A stretch of DNA of 64,000 nt from Photorhabdus akhurstii (lineage in GTDB: Bacteria; Pseudomonadota; Gammaproteobacteria; Enterobacterales; Enterobacteriaceae), in the NCBI RefSeq assembly GCF_018448925.1, contig NZ_RCWE01000003.1:310001-374000 (forward strand), read 5' to 3'. The position numbers and the translations under genes were made by a program. The stretch's first letter is position 1. Each line of letters begins with the position of its first letter. The notes beneath the pieces are model-generated. The model was not told the origin of the DNA and ran no database searches. It was given only the letters and a program-made list of their open reading frames with translations. Positions 36,199 through 46,262 of the stretch are shown piece after piece.

Positions 36199-39100
36199 TT
36201 ACTTCTCCTGAGAATGGGATGAACGTTGAGTGACGGCAATAAAGCTGATGGGTTTGAATTCCCAATCGCCTTTCACAGTTTGGCTGTCCGCACCTGCATC
36301 AAATTTCATAGAATCCAAGGTTGCTGCTATGCGCGCGATGGTCGGAGCAACATAGATATCCGCAATGGGCACATGTTGTCCGAAAGTGGCTTCAATACTT
36401 TCAACCATTCGCGCCACAAGAATCGAATGGCCGCCTATTTGGAAGAAATCGTCCGTGATGCCAAAATGTTCAATACCGAGCAATCGACACCAAATTTCAT
36501 AGACTTTGGCTTCTGTCTCATTTCTTGGTGGAGTGCTATCGCGAGCAGCAGCAATGCGTGCCGCATGGAAACCAAGGCGTTTCTTATCTCGCTTTCCATT
36601 GCTTGTAAGTGGTATTTCCGGAATACGGTAATATTCTGTCGGCAGGTAAGCCTCCGGCAGGCTCTGTTTAAGTGATTCAAACGTGTGCGTCATCCATATT
36701 TTTTCATCATCGACATCCGCCGTAAGAACGATGAAAGCCTGTAGACAAGCTGAATCACCCTGGACGAACAAACGAGCAGCGGCATCTTCCACCCCGCTAA
36801 GCGTTCTTAGAGCAACCTCTATTTCTCCTAATTCAATACGATGCCCGTGGAGTTTGATCTGGTCATCACTGCGACCGATATAATCCAACAGTCCATCAGG
36901 CAACATGCGAACCATATCTCCGGTCAGATAAGCGCGTGAGCCTTCCGAGAATAAATCCGGCAGGAACTTTTTCGCTGTTTCTGCTGCATTGCCGTAATAA
37001 CCTTTACTGACTCCCATCCCCGCAATCACCAGCTCGCCAGTAAACCCTCTGGGGACTGGATGAAAGTTTTTATCAACAACAGCAACCTGAGTTCCGGGAA
37101 TTGGCTCGCCGAGACGAACTTTCCCACCTTGCTGCACGCAATATGCCGTAGACCAAATTGTGGTTTCCGTTGGCCCGTACAAATTCCAAAGTGTACTGCC
37201 TGACTGACATAGTTGATCGGCCAAATCCTGTGGTAACAATTCACCACCGCAAAACATGGTCAAAGATGGCCGAGGAGACCAACCAGCCTGCAACGCCATC
37301 GACCACGATACTGGCGTAGCTTGCGCGAAAGTGACCTTTCCATCGCTAAGGCAAGCTGCAAGTTTACGACCGTCACGCTGTGTCTCAACCGAAGCAATAT
37401 AAACGCTGCCGCCGTGCACCAATGTCATAAGGAGTTCAAGCAGGGAGATATCGAAAGAGAATGTTGTCAGCGCTAACATACGATCATCAGAATCAATGTT
37501 TAGCAACTTCCCAAACGCACAAAGAGCAGCAATAAGGTTATCCTGTCCTATTTGTACCGCTTTGGGGCGTCCGGTCGAACCCGAGGTAAACATAATATAT
37601 CCAGCAGTGGCGCTGTCAGCGGCAGGTATTACCGCCTGCTGGCCTGTTGGAACCAGAAGAGTTTTCAGGTCTATCGTGCCCGAATCTCTGAAGGTCTCAG
37701 GCACTCTATCGTCAGCAACCAACATTACACCATGTAGCCCTGATAAAATGTCTCTCAATCGTTGTTCAGGCATATCAATATCAAGTGGAATGTAGATCGC
37801 CCCCACATGCCAGATGGCAAGCATGGTCACAACCCAAGGCACACCTCGTCCACCCATCACGGCGACAAACGATCCGGGTTTAATGCCATGAGAGTGTAAA
37901 ACACCTGCTGTGTTCAAGATATGTTGTTGTAATGAGCAGAAAGTCAGCTCCATTCGCTCATCACACAACGCAATGGCATCAGGCTGGCGTTCGGCTAATT
38001 CGCCAAGTCTGGTCGGAATACTGTCGAACTCGGGTTTCAGAGAATCCGCTACTGCTACCGATTCTCGACCACCAAACTGTAGTTCACCGAGCGACAAAGA
38101 AGGAGATGCAGTGAATTGACGCAACACAATTTCCAGCATCAATGCTATCTGTTTTGCTGTTGCAGCATCCAAGATATCTGTTGCGTATTCAAGGAAACCG
38201 GAAACGTTTTGTTCCTGATCCTCAAACAAGAATAAGGAAAGATCGAGGCGGGCAGCGCCCGTATCTATGTCAGAGAATTCAAGATGCAATGAGTCAACAT
38301 CATGAGAACGTTGGGTATCCTGCTCATACCCGAATAGAACCTGAAACAACGGGTTGACGCCAGGAAGACGGACATGCTCCACACAGCGTAGCACTTCGGT
38401 CAGTGACGCTTCACCATGTTCAATAAGGTTGGAAAGTGTCTGCTGTACGTGCTGTAGGTATGTAGCAATGCTTTGTTCTTCATAGTATTGACTGCGAAAA
38501 GCACAAATATTGGAAAGGTATCCAATAACATTGCTTAACTCTGGCCGCATGCGGTTTGACGTCGGGACTCCAATCAAAATATCTTCTTGTTCGGCCATGC
38601 GGTGCAATATTACGCAATAGGCTGCCAAAAATACAGCAGCTGTCGAAACCCCGATTTGGGAGCAAGTTTGGCGCATATCTTGCCATTCGCTATGGTCAAA
38701 AACGAGCGGTATACGGGCACCGTTAAAAGATTGTTGGCTATACCGTTGCGCTAGAGGCGCGATTTCCAGCACCGTTCGCGCCCCGGCCAGTTTTAATTTC
38801 CAATAATCAAGTTGATAGGCAATATCACTATGATGGCTACGCTTGTTCCAGGCTGCATAATCGGCAAACTGCAATTCACTATCGTCTGCCACGACAGATT
38901 CATAAGCGCGAGTCTCATATGCAGAAAATACACGTTTTAGCAGCAATTGAAGCGATATGCCGTCACAGACAATGTGATGTGCACTGACAATGAATTCATA
39001 GTTTTTTTTACCCGTTTTCACCAATAATAATCGGTAAAGCGGAGCTTGTTCTAAAGACCACTCGCGTTTTATTTCCGCATTGATTAAACGCTGTATTTCT

Positions 39101-39393
39101 TTCTGGTCGTTTAGATAATCAATGATATGAATAGGCAATGTCGTCGAACGGGAAACGACCTGATTTAATTCTCCATGCGTATAGGAGAATGAAGTGCGCA
39201 GTATTTCCTGTGATGCCACAATAGAGTTAATGGCGTGTTGCAAGCGGAGAATATCCAGATCTCCAGTAATGGTGACACAAACTGCCATGGTATAGGCTAA
39301 TTGCGATTTCTGGTTCAGTGCGTTAAGAAACCAAAGTTGTTCCTGACCAAACGAGGCAGGAAATACCATTATCTGATGTGAATTAACACTCAT
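36199..39393 (-). CDS. sacB: NRPS C-A-T, glycine module, SacB-like
   Basis: This 1064-residue elongation module is almost the length recalled for SacB (1063). The condensation domain has a canonical H-H-I-V-C-D-G at 139-145. The adenylation domain (about 460-960) has F-T-S-G-S-T-G-R-P-K and Y-L-T-G-D. The carrier has F-F-Q-I-G-G-H-S-I near 993. Reading the specificity positions by eye gives D-I-L-Q-F-G-L-I-W, very near the glycine code. ATG 39393 has CAGGAG upstream, and sacC follows after 3 bases. It would add Gly to the starter residue on SacA. Confidence 0.9.
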   Translation of the reverse strand: MSVNSHQIMVFPASFGQEQLWFLNALNQKSQLAYTMAVCVTITGDLDILRLQHAINSIVASQEILRTSFSYTHGELNQVVSRSTTLPIHIIDYLNDQKEIQRLINAEIKREWSLEQAPLYRLLLVKTGKKNYEFIVSAHHIVCDGISLQLLLKRVFSAYETRAYESVVADDSELQFADYAAWNKRSHHSDIAYQLDYWKLKLAGARTVLEIAPLAQRYSQQSFNGARIPLVFDHSEWQDMRQTCSQIGVSTAAVFLAAYCVILHRMAEQEDILIGVPTSNRMRPELSNVIGYLSNICAFRSQYYEEQSIATYLQHVQQTLSNLIEHGEASLTEVLRCVEHVRLPGVNPLFQVLFGYEQDTQRSHDVDSLHLEFSDIDTGAARLDLSLFLFEDQEQNVSGFLEYATDILDAATAKQIALMLEIVLRQFTASPSLSLGELQFGGRESVAVADSLKPEFDSIPTRLGELAERQPDAIALCDERMELTFCSLQQHILNTAGVLHSHGIKPGSFVAVMGGRGVPWVVTMLAIWHVGAIYIPLDIDMPEQRLRDILSGLHGVMLVADDRVPETFRDSGTIDLKTLLVPTGQQAVIPAADSATAGYIMFTSGSTGRPKAVQIGQDNLIAALCAFGKLLNIDSDDRMLALTTFSFDISLLELLMTLVHGGSVYIASVETQRDGRKLAACLSDGKVTFAQATPVSWSMALQAGWSPRPSLTMFCGGELLPQDLADQLCQSGSTLWNLYGPTETTIWSTAYCVQQGGKVRLGEPIPGTQVAVVDKNFHPVPRGFTGELVIAGMGVSKGYYGNAAETAKKFLPDLFSEGSRAYLTGDMVRMLPDGLLDYIGRSDDQIKLHGHRIELGEIEVALRTLSGVEDAAARLFVQGDSACLQAFIVLTADVDDEKIWMTHTFESLKQSLPEAYLPTEYYRIPEIPLTSNGKRDKKRLGFHAARIAAARDSTPPRNETEAKVYEIWCRLLGIEHFGITDDFFQIGGHSILVARMVESIEATFGQHVPIADIYVAPTIARIAATLDSMKFDAGADSQTVKGDWEFKPISFIAVTQRSSHSQEK

Positions 39394-39406
39394 GCGATTC
39401 TCCTGA

Positions 39407-42400
39407 CTAATTATCCGTGTTGTTCCGGTTAAGTCTTGGGATGACTGTAGGTGCCGACTTTATTGCGGTAGAATCAAGAAGGCTATGAATAAAATCAGCC
39501 TGTTGTTCAATGGTTGGTTTGGTCCAGAGATCATAGATAGGGATATGAATATTAAACTCTCGCCTCAATAACCCAGTTAATCTCGTCAACGTCAGGGAAT
39601 GCCCACCAATTTCAAGAAAATTATCGTCCAGCCCCACGTCTGCGCCAATAATTTGCTTCCAACATGCAGCGACTCGTTTTTCAATGACAGTCATCTCCCG
39701 GTCATATTGCTTTTGTTGTTTCTGATTTTTATTCTCTTGTAACAGTAAGTTTCTATCGACTTTGCCATGCCTATTTCTCGGTAACCGGGCCAAAACATGA
39801 AACGCTGCCGGAATAGCATATGGCGGCAATTGGCGGGCCAACGTCTGTTTAATGTTGTTAATATGGGCAGCATGATTCTGTTCCTGTGTGCTCAGAGAAA
39901 TAAACGCCACGATCTGCTGCTGTTGCCCTTCTCCTCTCACCAGAACAGCCGATTCCTCGACATTTTCGATAGCCAGCAATGCCGTCTGAATAGCCCCAAG
40001 CTCCACTCGGAATCCACGGATCTTCACCTGATCATCTTTGCGACCGACAAAATCCACGTTTCCATCAGGGAGCCAACGGGCCAGATCACCGGTGCGATAA
40101 AAACGTTGTCCGTCAGGTGCCAATAAAAATGACGCCGCGCTGCGTTCAGGATCATTAATATAGCCTTGTGCAACACCCCGCCCATAAATTACCAACTCAC
40201 CAAGCACGCCAATACCAACACTTTTCAGGTTTTCATCAACAATACGCAAACGTGTCCCTGTTAGGGGGTGACCGATGGAAATCGTGTTGTAATGAGGCTG
40301 AGTCAATTCGACACCAGTGGAATAGGTCGTTGTTTCTGTTGGGCCATACAAATTCACAATGCGTGAATCAGGTAACACATGGCGCAAACGATAGTAAAGA
40401 TGAGGGGACAAAGGCTCACCAGCGAGATTCACCACCCGCAGATCACGGTTGAGCGCATTATGATGCAACAGCGCCTCAACGGCTGATGGCACGGTGTTCA
40501 GTAATGTTACGCCGTTCATCAGCGAAGGGTGGTCGATGATATCGATAACCGAATGAACAAGCATGACGCAAGCACCTGAAACCAAAGGAGAAAACATCTC
40601 AAAAACCGAAAGGTCAAAGGTAATCGGCGTTACCGCCAATGTACACTGTAACTGCTCGCGGCCATAAACATATGTGGCCCAGAACATCAAATTCGCCGTG
40701 TTTTCATGGCTAATGACAACGCCTTTAGGCTGCCCAGTCGAACCACTGGTGAACAAAACATACGCAGTTGCTTTTAGATCAGAGAGATCTTCAAGTTGCC
40801 GCCTTTTCTCCACCAAAAGCTCACCGAGTAACCAACACTCGGTCATATCAAACAAGGCCTGATCGACAGAAAGATCCGTTATGATCGCCCGGCATCCTGC
40901 CTTGCGCACTATTGACTGGTTAAGTGCAAGTGGGTTTTCAGCACTCAAGGGAACATAATTCCCCCCACTCGCCATTACCGCCAACAATGTGGGAATAAGA
41001 TTCACGTTACGTGATAAAAGGATGCCGACCGAATGTCCTTTCTCAAGCCCACGCGCTCGCAACTCACCCGCGATGCTTGCTACCCGATACCCCAATTCAG
41101 CATAGTTAATGGATTCAGTGGCACTTCGTATTGCAGGTTGGTCTGGGCATAGCGCAATATGCTTGAAGATAGAAGCAATTAAAGTTTCGGGATTATTGCT
41201 CGGTTGCGGACCGTTTTCCCATATTGCGAGTTGCTGATCTTGCCTGGCGTTAGTTTGCGGTAAAATTGACAACGCACATTGAGGATGACGTGTCATAGCC
41301 TGAATCGTGAGCTCAAACTGTTCAGCCATTGCTTGCGCTAACCATGCCGGATGTTGAGCAGGATCCACCTCAGCACGACCGAATAACATATTATCGTGTT
41401 GGGTCAGCAATATCGTATTGCTGAATGGACCGATGCAAGGGGGAGCTATCAAAGCTGATAAAGTTAACTCACCCAAACGTACCTGACCATGCCCGAGTAA
41501 AGCAGCTGCCAGCCCCTTCGGCATTCCAGGTGTATCCTGTTGAAACACTAAAGCTGCATTAGGGACTGGAGCCTGTAGCATCTCCTTAGCCATTAACATT
41601 GATAGCTCGGGATATCCCGCGCCAACCGTTGCCTGCATGGCATGGCGCAGTTGGGTCCCTGTATGTTTTACATATTCACCGACTGTGAAGTCAGCAATGT
41701 CGATGGGCAACGCAATGGTATTGGCAAAATAGCCTACATGCCGGTAATTGTTTTTATTCCGCCCATGTATTGTGATAGCAACAGGTACTCTTTGACTCAT
41801 GCCCAGTTTAGACAGTGTCAGAGCCTGAGCGGCAAGCAAAACTGAATAGGGAGTAACAGTACAATCTTTGGCGAGTTGGGTTATACCGGCCGTCTCCAGT
41901 GGCCCAAGAACGAAAGGATACGCTACCATCTTTCGCTGTTCACTTAACCCTCTAGTCGCAATGGGCAAAGATAACGAACTCTCTTGTGATAGAGTTTTTA
42001 CCCAAAAATCCTCGTCAATGCATACATTGGGATGCTTTATCTTCGTCTCCCGCCCAACAATTTTTTCAATGCAGGTTTCATCCAAATTGGCAACCAGCAA
42101 TCCGATAGACCATAAATCAGCAATCGCATGATGTACGCGTACAACTAAGTACAAAAGGTTATCTTTCGCTTCAACAATCTCAGCTTGAAACAGCCGTTCT
42201 GACTCTATTTCGATAGGTTGACGCGAAGCTGGTAACAGAGCTTCCGATAGTGTGGTCACACCCGATTCATCAATGGTGCGAATACGGCAATACCCGGTGG
42301 TTTCAGGAGAAACCATGACCCAATACTTTCCATCTTGAAATTCGAAACGCTGCCGGAGCGCAATGTGTTGCCTGACAATATCATCAATACGTGATTTCAA

Positions 42401-42529
42401 CTGTTGGGCAGAAATGAAACCATCAACTCGAAAAGCGATTTCAAGCACTAATCCTGGCAAATAAGGATCCATTGCTTGTTGGAGACATAACGCTTCCTGT
42501 CGCAAAGTAGCACGCTTTCTATTGCTCAT
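39407..42529 (-). CDS. sacA: NRPS C-A-T starter module, SacA-like
   Basis: This 1040-residue protein is the first gene of the unit. A condensation domain is at its N-terminus (H-H-A-I-A-D-L at 133-139). Adenylation follows (F-T-S-G-S-T-G-Q-P-K; N-L-Y-G-P-T-E-T-T; Y-R-T-G-D-L), then a carrier (L-E-I-G-G-H-S-L-T). Specificity positions read D-L-F-N-N-A-L-T-Y, a code linked with alanine in this antibiotic class. A starter-position condensation domain implies an acyl donor from outside the assembly line, and no acyl-ligase domain or gene is nearby. The gene is divergent from sacI across a 255-bp AT-rich region. Confidence 0.9.
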   Translation of the reverse strand: MSNRKRATLRQEALCLQQAMDPYLPGLVLEIAFRVDGFISAQQLKSRIDDIVRQHIALRQRFEFQDGKYWVMVSPETTGYCRIRTIDESGVTTLSEALLPASRQPIEIESERLFQAEIVEAKDNLLYLVVRVHHAIADLWSIGLLVANLDETCIEKIVGRETKIKHPNVCIDEDFWVKTLSQESSLSLPIATRGLSEQRKMVAYPFVLGPLETAGITQLAKDCTVTPYSVLLAAQALTLSKLGMSQRVPVAITIHGRNKNNYRHVGYFANTIALPIDIADFTVGEYVKHTGTQLRHAMQATVGAGYPELSMLMAKEMLQAPVPNAALVFQQDTPGMPKGLAAALLGHGQVRLGELTLSALIAPPCIGPFSNTILLTQHDNMLFGRAEVDPAQHPAWLAQAMAEQFELTIQAMTRHPQCALSILPQTNARQDQQLAIWENGPQPSNNPETLIASIFKHIALCPDQPAIRSATESINYAELGYRVASIAGELRARGLEKGHSVGILLSRNVNLIPTLLAVMASGGNYVPLSAENPLALNQSIVRKAGCRAIITDLSVDQALFDMTECWLLGELLVEKRRQLEDLSDLKATAYVLFTSGSTGQPKGVVISHENTANLMFWATYVYGREQLQCTLAVTPITFDLSVFEMFSPLVSGACVMLVHSVIDIIDHPSLMNGVTLLNTVPSAVEALLHHNALNRDLRVVNLAGEPLSPHLYYRLRHVLPDSRIVNLYGPTETTTYSTGVELTQPHYNTISIGHPLTGTRLRIVDENLKSVGIGVLGELVIYGRGVAQGYINDPERSAASFLLAPDGQRFYRTGDLARWLPDGNVDFVGRKDDQVKIRGFRVELGAIQTALLAIENVEESAVLVRGEGQQQQIVAFISLSTQEQNHAAHINNIKQTLARQLPPYAIPAAFHVLARLPRNRHGKVDRNLLLQENKNQKQQKQYDREMTVIEKRVAACWKQIIGADVGLDDNFLEIGGHSLTLTRLTGLLRREFNIHIPIYDLWTKPTIEQQADFIHSLLDSTAIKSAPTVIPRLNRNNTDN

Positions 42530-42784
42530 TATTAATTAGAAATCCTTATATTAAATCAAGAAGAAAAATAATTAACATCACATAATGTCGCGTTACCAAA
42601 TAGCTACATGAAGACACTTTAAGCAACATTACACAGGTAACCTCAAGTTACTTGCTGCTCACTAAAAAACTGTTAAATAATTAATAAATATAATATATAG
42701 ATTTGACATTATGATTAAAATGTCAACAATAATAATCAAGATATTAATATTTTTTAGATGTGGATCTCAGGGAGCAAATAAAAG
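42530..42784. promoter_or_regulatory. Divergent sacA/sacI control region
   Basis: This 255-bp AT-rich region separates the leftward NRPS unit from the rightward sacI-sacJ unit and should hold both promoters. An inverted repeat GTAAC-CTCAA-GTTAC at 42637-42651 is a candidate operator. No regulator gene lies in the cluster. Confidence 0.5.
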
Positions 42785-43414
42785 ATGTTTAATTCAGACA
42801 AATTGAAAAAAAGTCCAGGCTTCATACGAACGTTCAGCCGCATAGCCCCGACCTATGAGAAAAAATACGGTGATAAATTGAGCTTGGCACATAATGAATG
42901 TCTGGAAGTCTTAAAACAACACACTTGGTCAGTTTCACCGCAATGCATACTCGATATCGGATGCGGCACAGGTGCTCTGCTGGAACGTCTCCATCAATTA
43001 TGGCCCCAAGCCCGATGTATCGGTGTTGATCCTGCCGAGGGGATGGTAGATGAAGCAGCCAGACGCAGGCCATTTGCTTCATTTTTAAGGGGAAATGCCG
43101 AAGCCTTGCCCCTCGAATCTGCAAACATCAATCTCGTCGTCTGTTCGATGTCGTTTGGGCACTGGTATGACAAATCCGCAGGATTGAAAGAGGTAAAACG
43201 TATCCTCCATCCTGAAGGGCTGTTTTGTCTGGTGGAAAATTCCCCTCCGGGGTGGGGACTAACATACATAATCAACCGGTTACTACGCAGTCTCGCTGAT
43301 TATGTTCCTAAAGAGGAAGTCATACGCCTTGCGGAATCAGTCGGTTTACACAATGTTCATGCATACACCACAGATCGCAATTTCATCGTATCCACATTTC
43401 AAGTTTCCCATTGA
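42785..43414 (+). CDS. sacI: SAM-dependent methyltransferase, SacI-like
   Basis: This 209-residue UbiE/Methyltransf_11-type enzyme has C-I-L-D-I-G-C-G-T-G-A near residue 57, the ribose-binding C-I-G-V-D-P and N-L-V-V-C-S-M-S-F in motif IV. SacI is understood to N-methylate the core amine late in safracin assembly. Position, a divergent two-gene operon with the monooxygenase, and length (about 220 in P. fluorescens as recalled) support the match. GGGAG lies 10 bases before ATG. Confidence 0.8.
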   Translation: MFNSDKLKKSPGFIRTFSRIAPTYEKKYGDKLSLAHNECLEVLKQHTWSVSPQCILDIGCGTGALLERLHQLWPQARCIGVDPAEGMVDEAARRRPFASFLRGNAEALPLESANINLVVCSMSFGHWYDKSAGLKEVKRILHPEGLFCLVENSPPGWGLTYIINRLLRSLADYVPKEEVIRLAESVGLHNVHAYTTDRNFIVSTFQVSH

Positions 43415-43428
43415 AGGCGGCTTACAAC

Positions 43429-44925
43429 ATGGATATTAAAAATAACCTGACACAACGTGTATTAGTAGTCGGAGCTGGGCCGATAGGACTGGCTGTTGCC
43501 TCTGCGCTCGCGTCTCAAGGCATTGCTGTCGATATCATCGACAAACGTGCTGCAGCATCTCCACATTCTCGTGCATTCGGCCTAGAACCTGTCACCCTAG
43601 AATTGCTGAACGCATGGGGTATTGCAGATGAAATGATACGCCAAGGAATCGTTTGGTCGAGCGCGCCTGTAGGCGATAAAAAAGGAAGAACACTTTCCTT
43701 TTCCACGCTGGCCCTTGAGTTTCCTTACATGGTTATCATTCCCCAATCCTATACAGAAGCCATTCTGACTGCATGGGCAGAAAAAATGGGTATCGATATC
43801 CAGCGGAATTGTAAACTCAAAACATTACAACCCACAGGCCAAAAGATAGAAGTAAAAATACAAGAAAAAAAATCAGATAAATTAATATCCAAGACATATG
43901 ACTGGGTTTTAGGTGCAGATGGTGTGAATAGTGCGGTACGTCAACAGATGGATATCCCTTTTACCGGTCGGGATTATAAGCATTCTTTGGTTGTCGCCGA
44001 TGTTATCCTTCACAATCCTCCTTCACCGACCGTCCATGCTCGTTCTGTATCAAGGGGACTTGTTGCTCTCTTTCCATTACCAGATGGCACATTTCGCATC
44101 AGTCTTGAAGATAATAAACGCATGACGATTCCCGTTGAACAACCGGTTACGCCAGAAGAAATACGTAACGGTATGCAAGCTATTCTGGGAAATGATTTTG
44201 GACTCGGAAAAATACTCTGGGGCGCACGTTACAGAAGCAAACAACGATTAGCGGACCAGTACAGAAAAGGCAATATATTCCTGCTTGGAGATGCAGCCCA
44301 TACACATGTCCCTGCTGGCGGGCAAGGCCTTCAAATGGGGTTGGGAGATGCAGCTAATCTTGGCTGGAAACTTGCGGGCGTCATTAAAGGACAACTGTTA
44401 CCGGAGATTCTCGACTCTTATGAAAATGAGCGCAGGCCTATAGCCGCCGCCGCACTGAAAAACACGGATTTACTTTTCAAGTTTAATACTGCATCGGGTT
44501 TTTTGGGACGCATGATACATTGGCTCGGCACACAAACCACCAAAATACCCTATGTGGAAAAAAAGGTTGTCAGCTTACTTGCAGGAGAAAGCGCCTATTA
44601 CCATTGCTTGCGGCGAAAAGGTGATCATAAACTTGTCGGAGGTCGGTTACCCTATATTATTGTGTGTCTCAAAGCACAGAGCCAAGAACGTCTAAGCCTG
44701 ACAGAACTGCTTCGGCAAGGAAAGTTTGTTTTAATCCATCGTGGTGCAGAAAAGCTAGCGGTAGAATTACGACATCATTATCATGAAATAGTTGTCGCGA
44801 CGCTTGATGCGCCAAAAAACATTCTTAATGATGGACAAGCTGTAATAGTCAGGCCTGATGGCATTGTGTTGTGGGTAGGACACGATCTCCAACAAGCAAA
44901 TGAACGACTTCGTTTCTGGATTTGA
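43429..44925 (+). CDS. sacJ: FAD-dependent monooxygenase, SacJ-like
   Basis: This is a class A flavoprotein hydroxylase. The start at 43429 with AAGGCGG upstream gives 498 residues; a TTG at 43411 would overlap sacI. Motifs are V-G-A-G-P-I-G-L-A near the N-terminus, D-G (V-L-G-A-D-G-V) in the middle and L-L-G-D-A-A-H-T-H-V-P-A-G-G-Q-G-L for FAD ribityl binding. SacJ hydroxylates the phenol ring so that the quinone of safracin can form. Length recalled for SacJ is about 509. It ends the cluster; the ISAs1 element begins some 140 bases downstream. Confidence 0.85.
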   Translation: MDIKNNLTQRVLVVGAGPIGLAVASALASQGIAVDIIDKRAAASPHSRAFGLEPVTLELLNAWGIADEMIRQGIVWSSAPVGDKKGRTLSFSTLALEFPYMVIIPQSYTEAILTAWAEKMGIDIQRNCKLKTLQPTGQKIEVKIQEKKSDKLISKTYDWVLGADGVNSAVRQQMDIPFTGRDYKHSLVVADVILHNPPSPTVHARSVSRGLVALFPLPDGTFRISLEDNKRMTIPVEQPVTPEEIRNGMQAILGNDFGLGKILWGARYRSKQRLADQYRKGNIFLLGDAAHTHVPAGGQGLQMGLGDAANLGWKLAGVIKGQLLPEILDSYENERRPIAAAALKNTDLLFKFNTASGFLGRMIHWLGTQTTKIPYVEKKVVSLLAGESAYYHCLRRKGDHKLVGGRLPYIIVCLKAQSQERLSLTELLRQGKFVLIHRGAEKLAVELRHHYHEIVVATLDAPKNILNDGQAVIVRPDGIVLWVGHDLQQANERLRFWI

Positions 44926-45061
44926 GAACGATTTGTTCGTGGCCCTGCGCTATCTGGAATATCAGCAACAAAAATGTGGAGCCACACCGTCGTATTCAGG
45001 CCAAACTGTAGCGTCTTTTGTCGGAGTACCGTCCAGGGCGGGGTTCCACTTTGTATTTAAT

Positions 45062-46159
45062 TTAATCAAAGATAAGTTGACTACGGAATTCCTCTGACCA
45101 AATGGCTCTTCGACGTTTAGCCGCCTGACTGTCTTTTATACTGGTATTCTGTTTAATCACGCTTAATGCAATTCGGTTAAAAAGCGCCATTTGTGCAGCC
45201 CCATCAGGATCTTTGAGTGAGATAGCATCTTCTCGAAAAGTGACATCTAATACCCAATGCAGCTCGTTTTCTACCGACCAGTGCCTTCTTATTGCCTTAG
45301 CCACGATTTCCGCCTCCAACGGTAGCGAGCTGACATACCAGCGTGAATCACGATGGGGAGGCTGGCCTTTTACGCTTCGTTCACTGACGACTTCAATAAC
45401 ACTTTGTATTGAAGGCCATTGCCGCTGAAGGGCCTCCGGCAATACGGCACGAATTTGCATGACATGCCGAAATTCTGTCCGTCCATGACCACTATTTTTC
45501 TGCGTAAATTCAACAAGCTCATCACTCTCATAATGCGAAGCAAAATACGATTTGACCCATTCATAGAGGGTCTTTTGATTGCCTTTGAGACCCACAATAA
45601 AATCACCGCCGCGCTGAGTAATTAACGCAAGGGTTTCTTTCTGGCAATGCAAGGCATCCATAGTGACAATCGTGCCATCAAGCGCCAGTAATTCAATCAA
45701 TTGTCTGGCAACCGGACCTTCCTGACCTTTGCTTTCGGCTGCCTGATGGTATAGGGCTACACCGGATTCAACATCATAAGCACTGACCACATGCAGGGCT
45801 TCAAATAATGTCCCCTTACAGGTTCCTCTCAGGGTTTTTCCATCAATGGCGATAAGACTTTTTCCTGCCCTGACCCGACGCTGGTTGATCCAGGCATAAA
45901 AGGCTTCAACCAGTGCATCTTGCTCTATCATTTTGATAATATTAGCAATACAGTGACGACGAGGAATACCGTGAGTAAAATGCGTGTATTGTTTAAGCCA
46001 CTCGCACTGTAACTCACCAAATTCCTGAATCGATTTCCAGCCAGAAGCGCCGCATAATACAGCGGAGAAGGCTAAAAAAATCACATCCATTAATTCATGT
46101 TTTTTATTGATGTCAGAGCGAGTGTCTTCTATCTTGTTGATAAAATTAAAAATACTCAT
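45062..46159 (-). mobile_element. ISAs1-family transposase
   Basis: This 365-residue DDE transposase resembles the H-repeat/ISAs1 family. It has an N-terminal D-x-R-S-D-I-N-K-K-H-E-L-M-D-V-I segment, C-G-A-S-G-W-K-S-I-Q-E-F-G, A-I-D-G-K-T-L-R-G-T (first Asp), T-M-D-A-L-H-C-Q-K (second Asp) and the C-terminal R-H-W-S-V-E-N-E-L-H-W-V-L-D-V-x-F-x-E-D. The frame is intact. Terminal repeats could not be identified by eye. It separates sacJ from a second vgrG fragment and may have carried out the rearrangement there. Confidence 0.88.
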
Positions 46160-46262
46160 TATTAGGATCGCTTTTTTATGGAAGAGAGAGATCTTAACGT
46201 TTTAATGAGAGAAATGCCTATAAAAAGTCATATTCTGATTTTTATTTAACCAAAATAACCTC

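Noticed and set aside
31833-39873. Many ORFs of 60-149 codons opposite the NRPS genes
   Set aside because: They are antisense shadows of the GC-richer NRPS coding frames; none has a plausible start signal or known motif.
44926-45061. Gap between sacJ and the ISAs1 gene as a resistance gene
   Set aside because: Only about 136 bases with no complete ORF; it probably contains an end of the IS element, but terminal repeats could not be confirmed.
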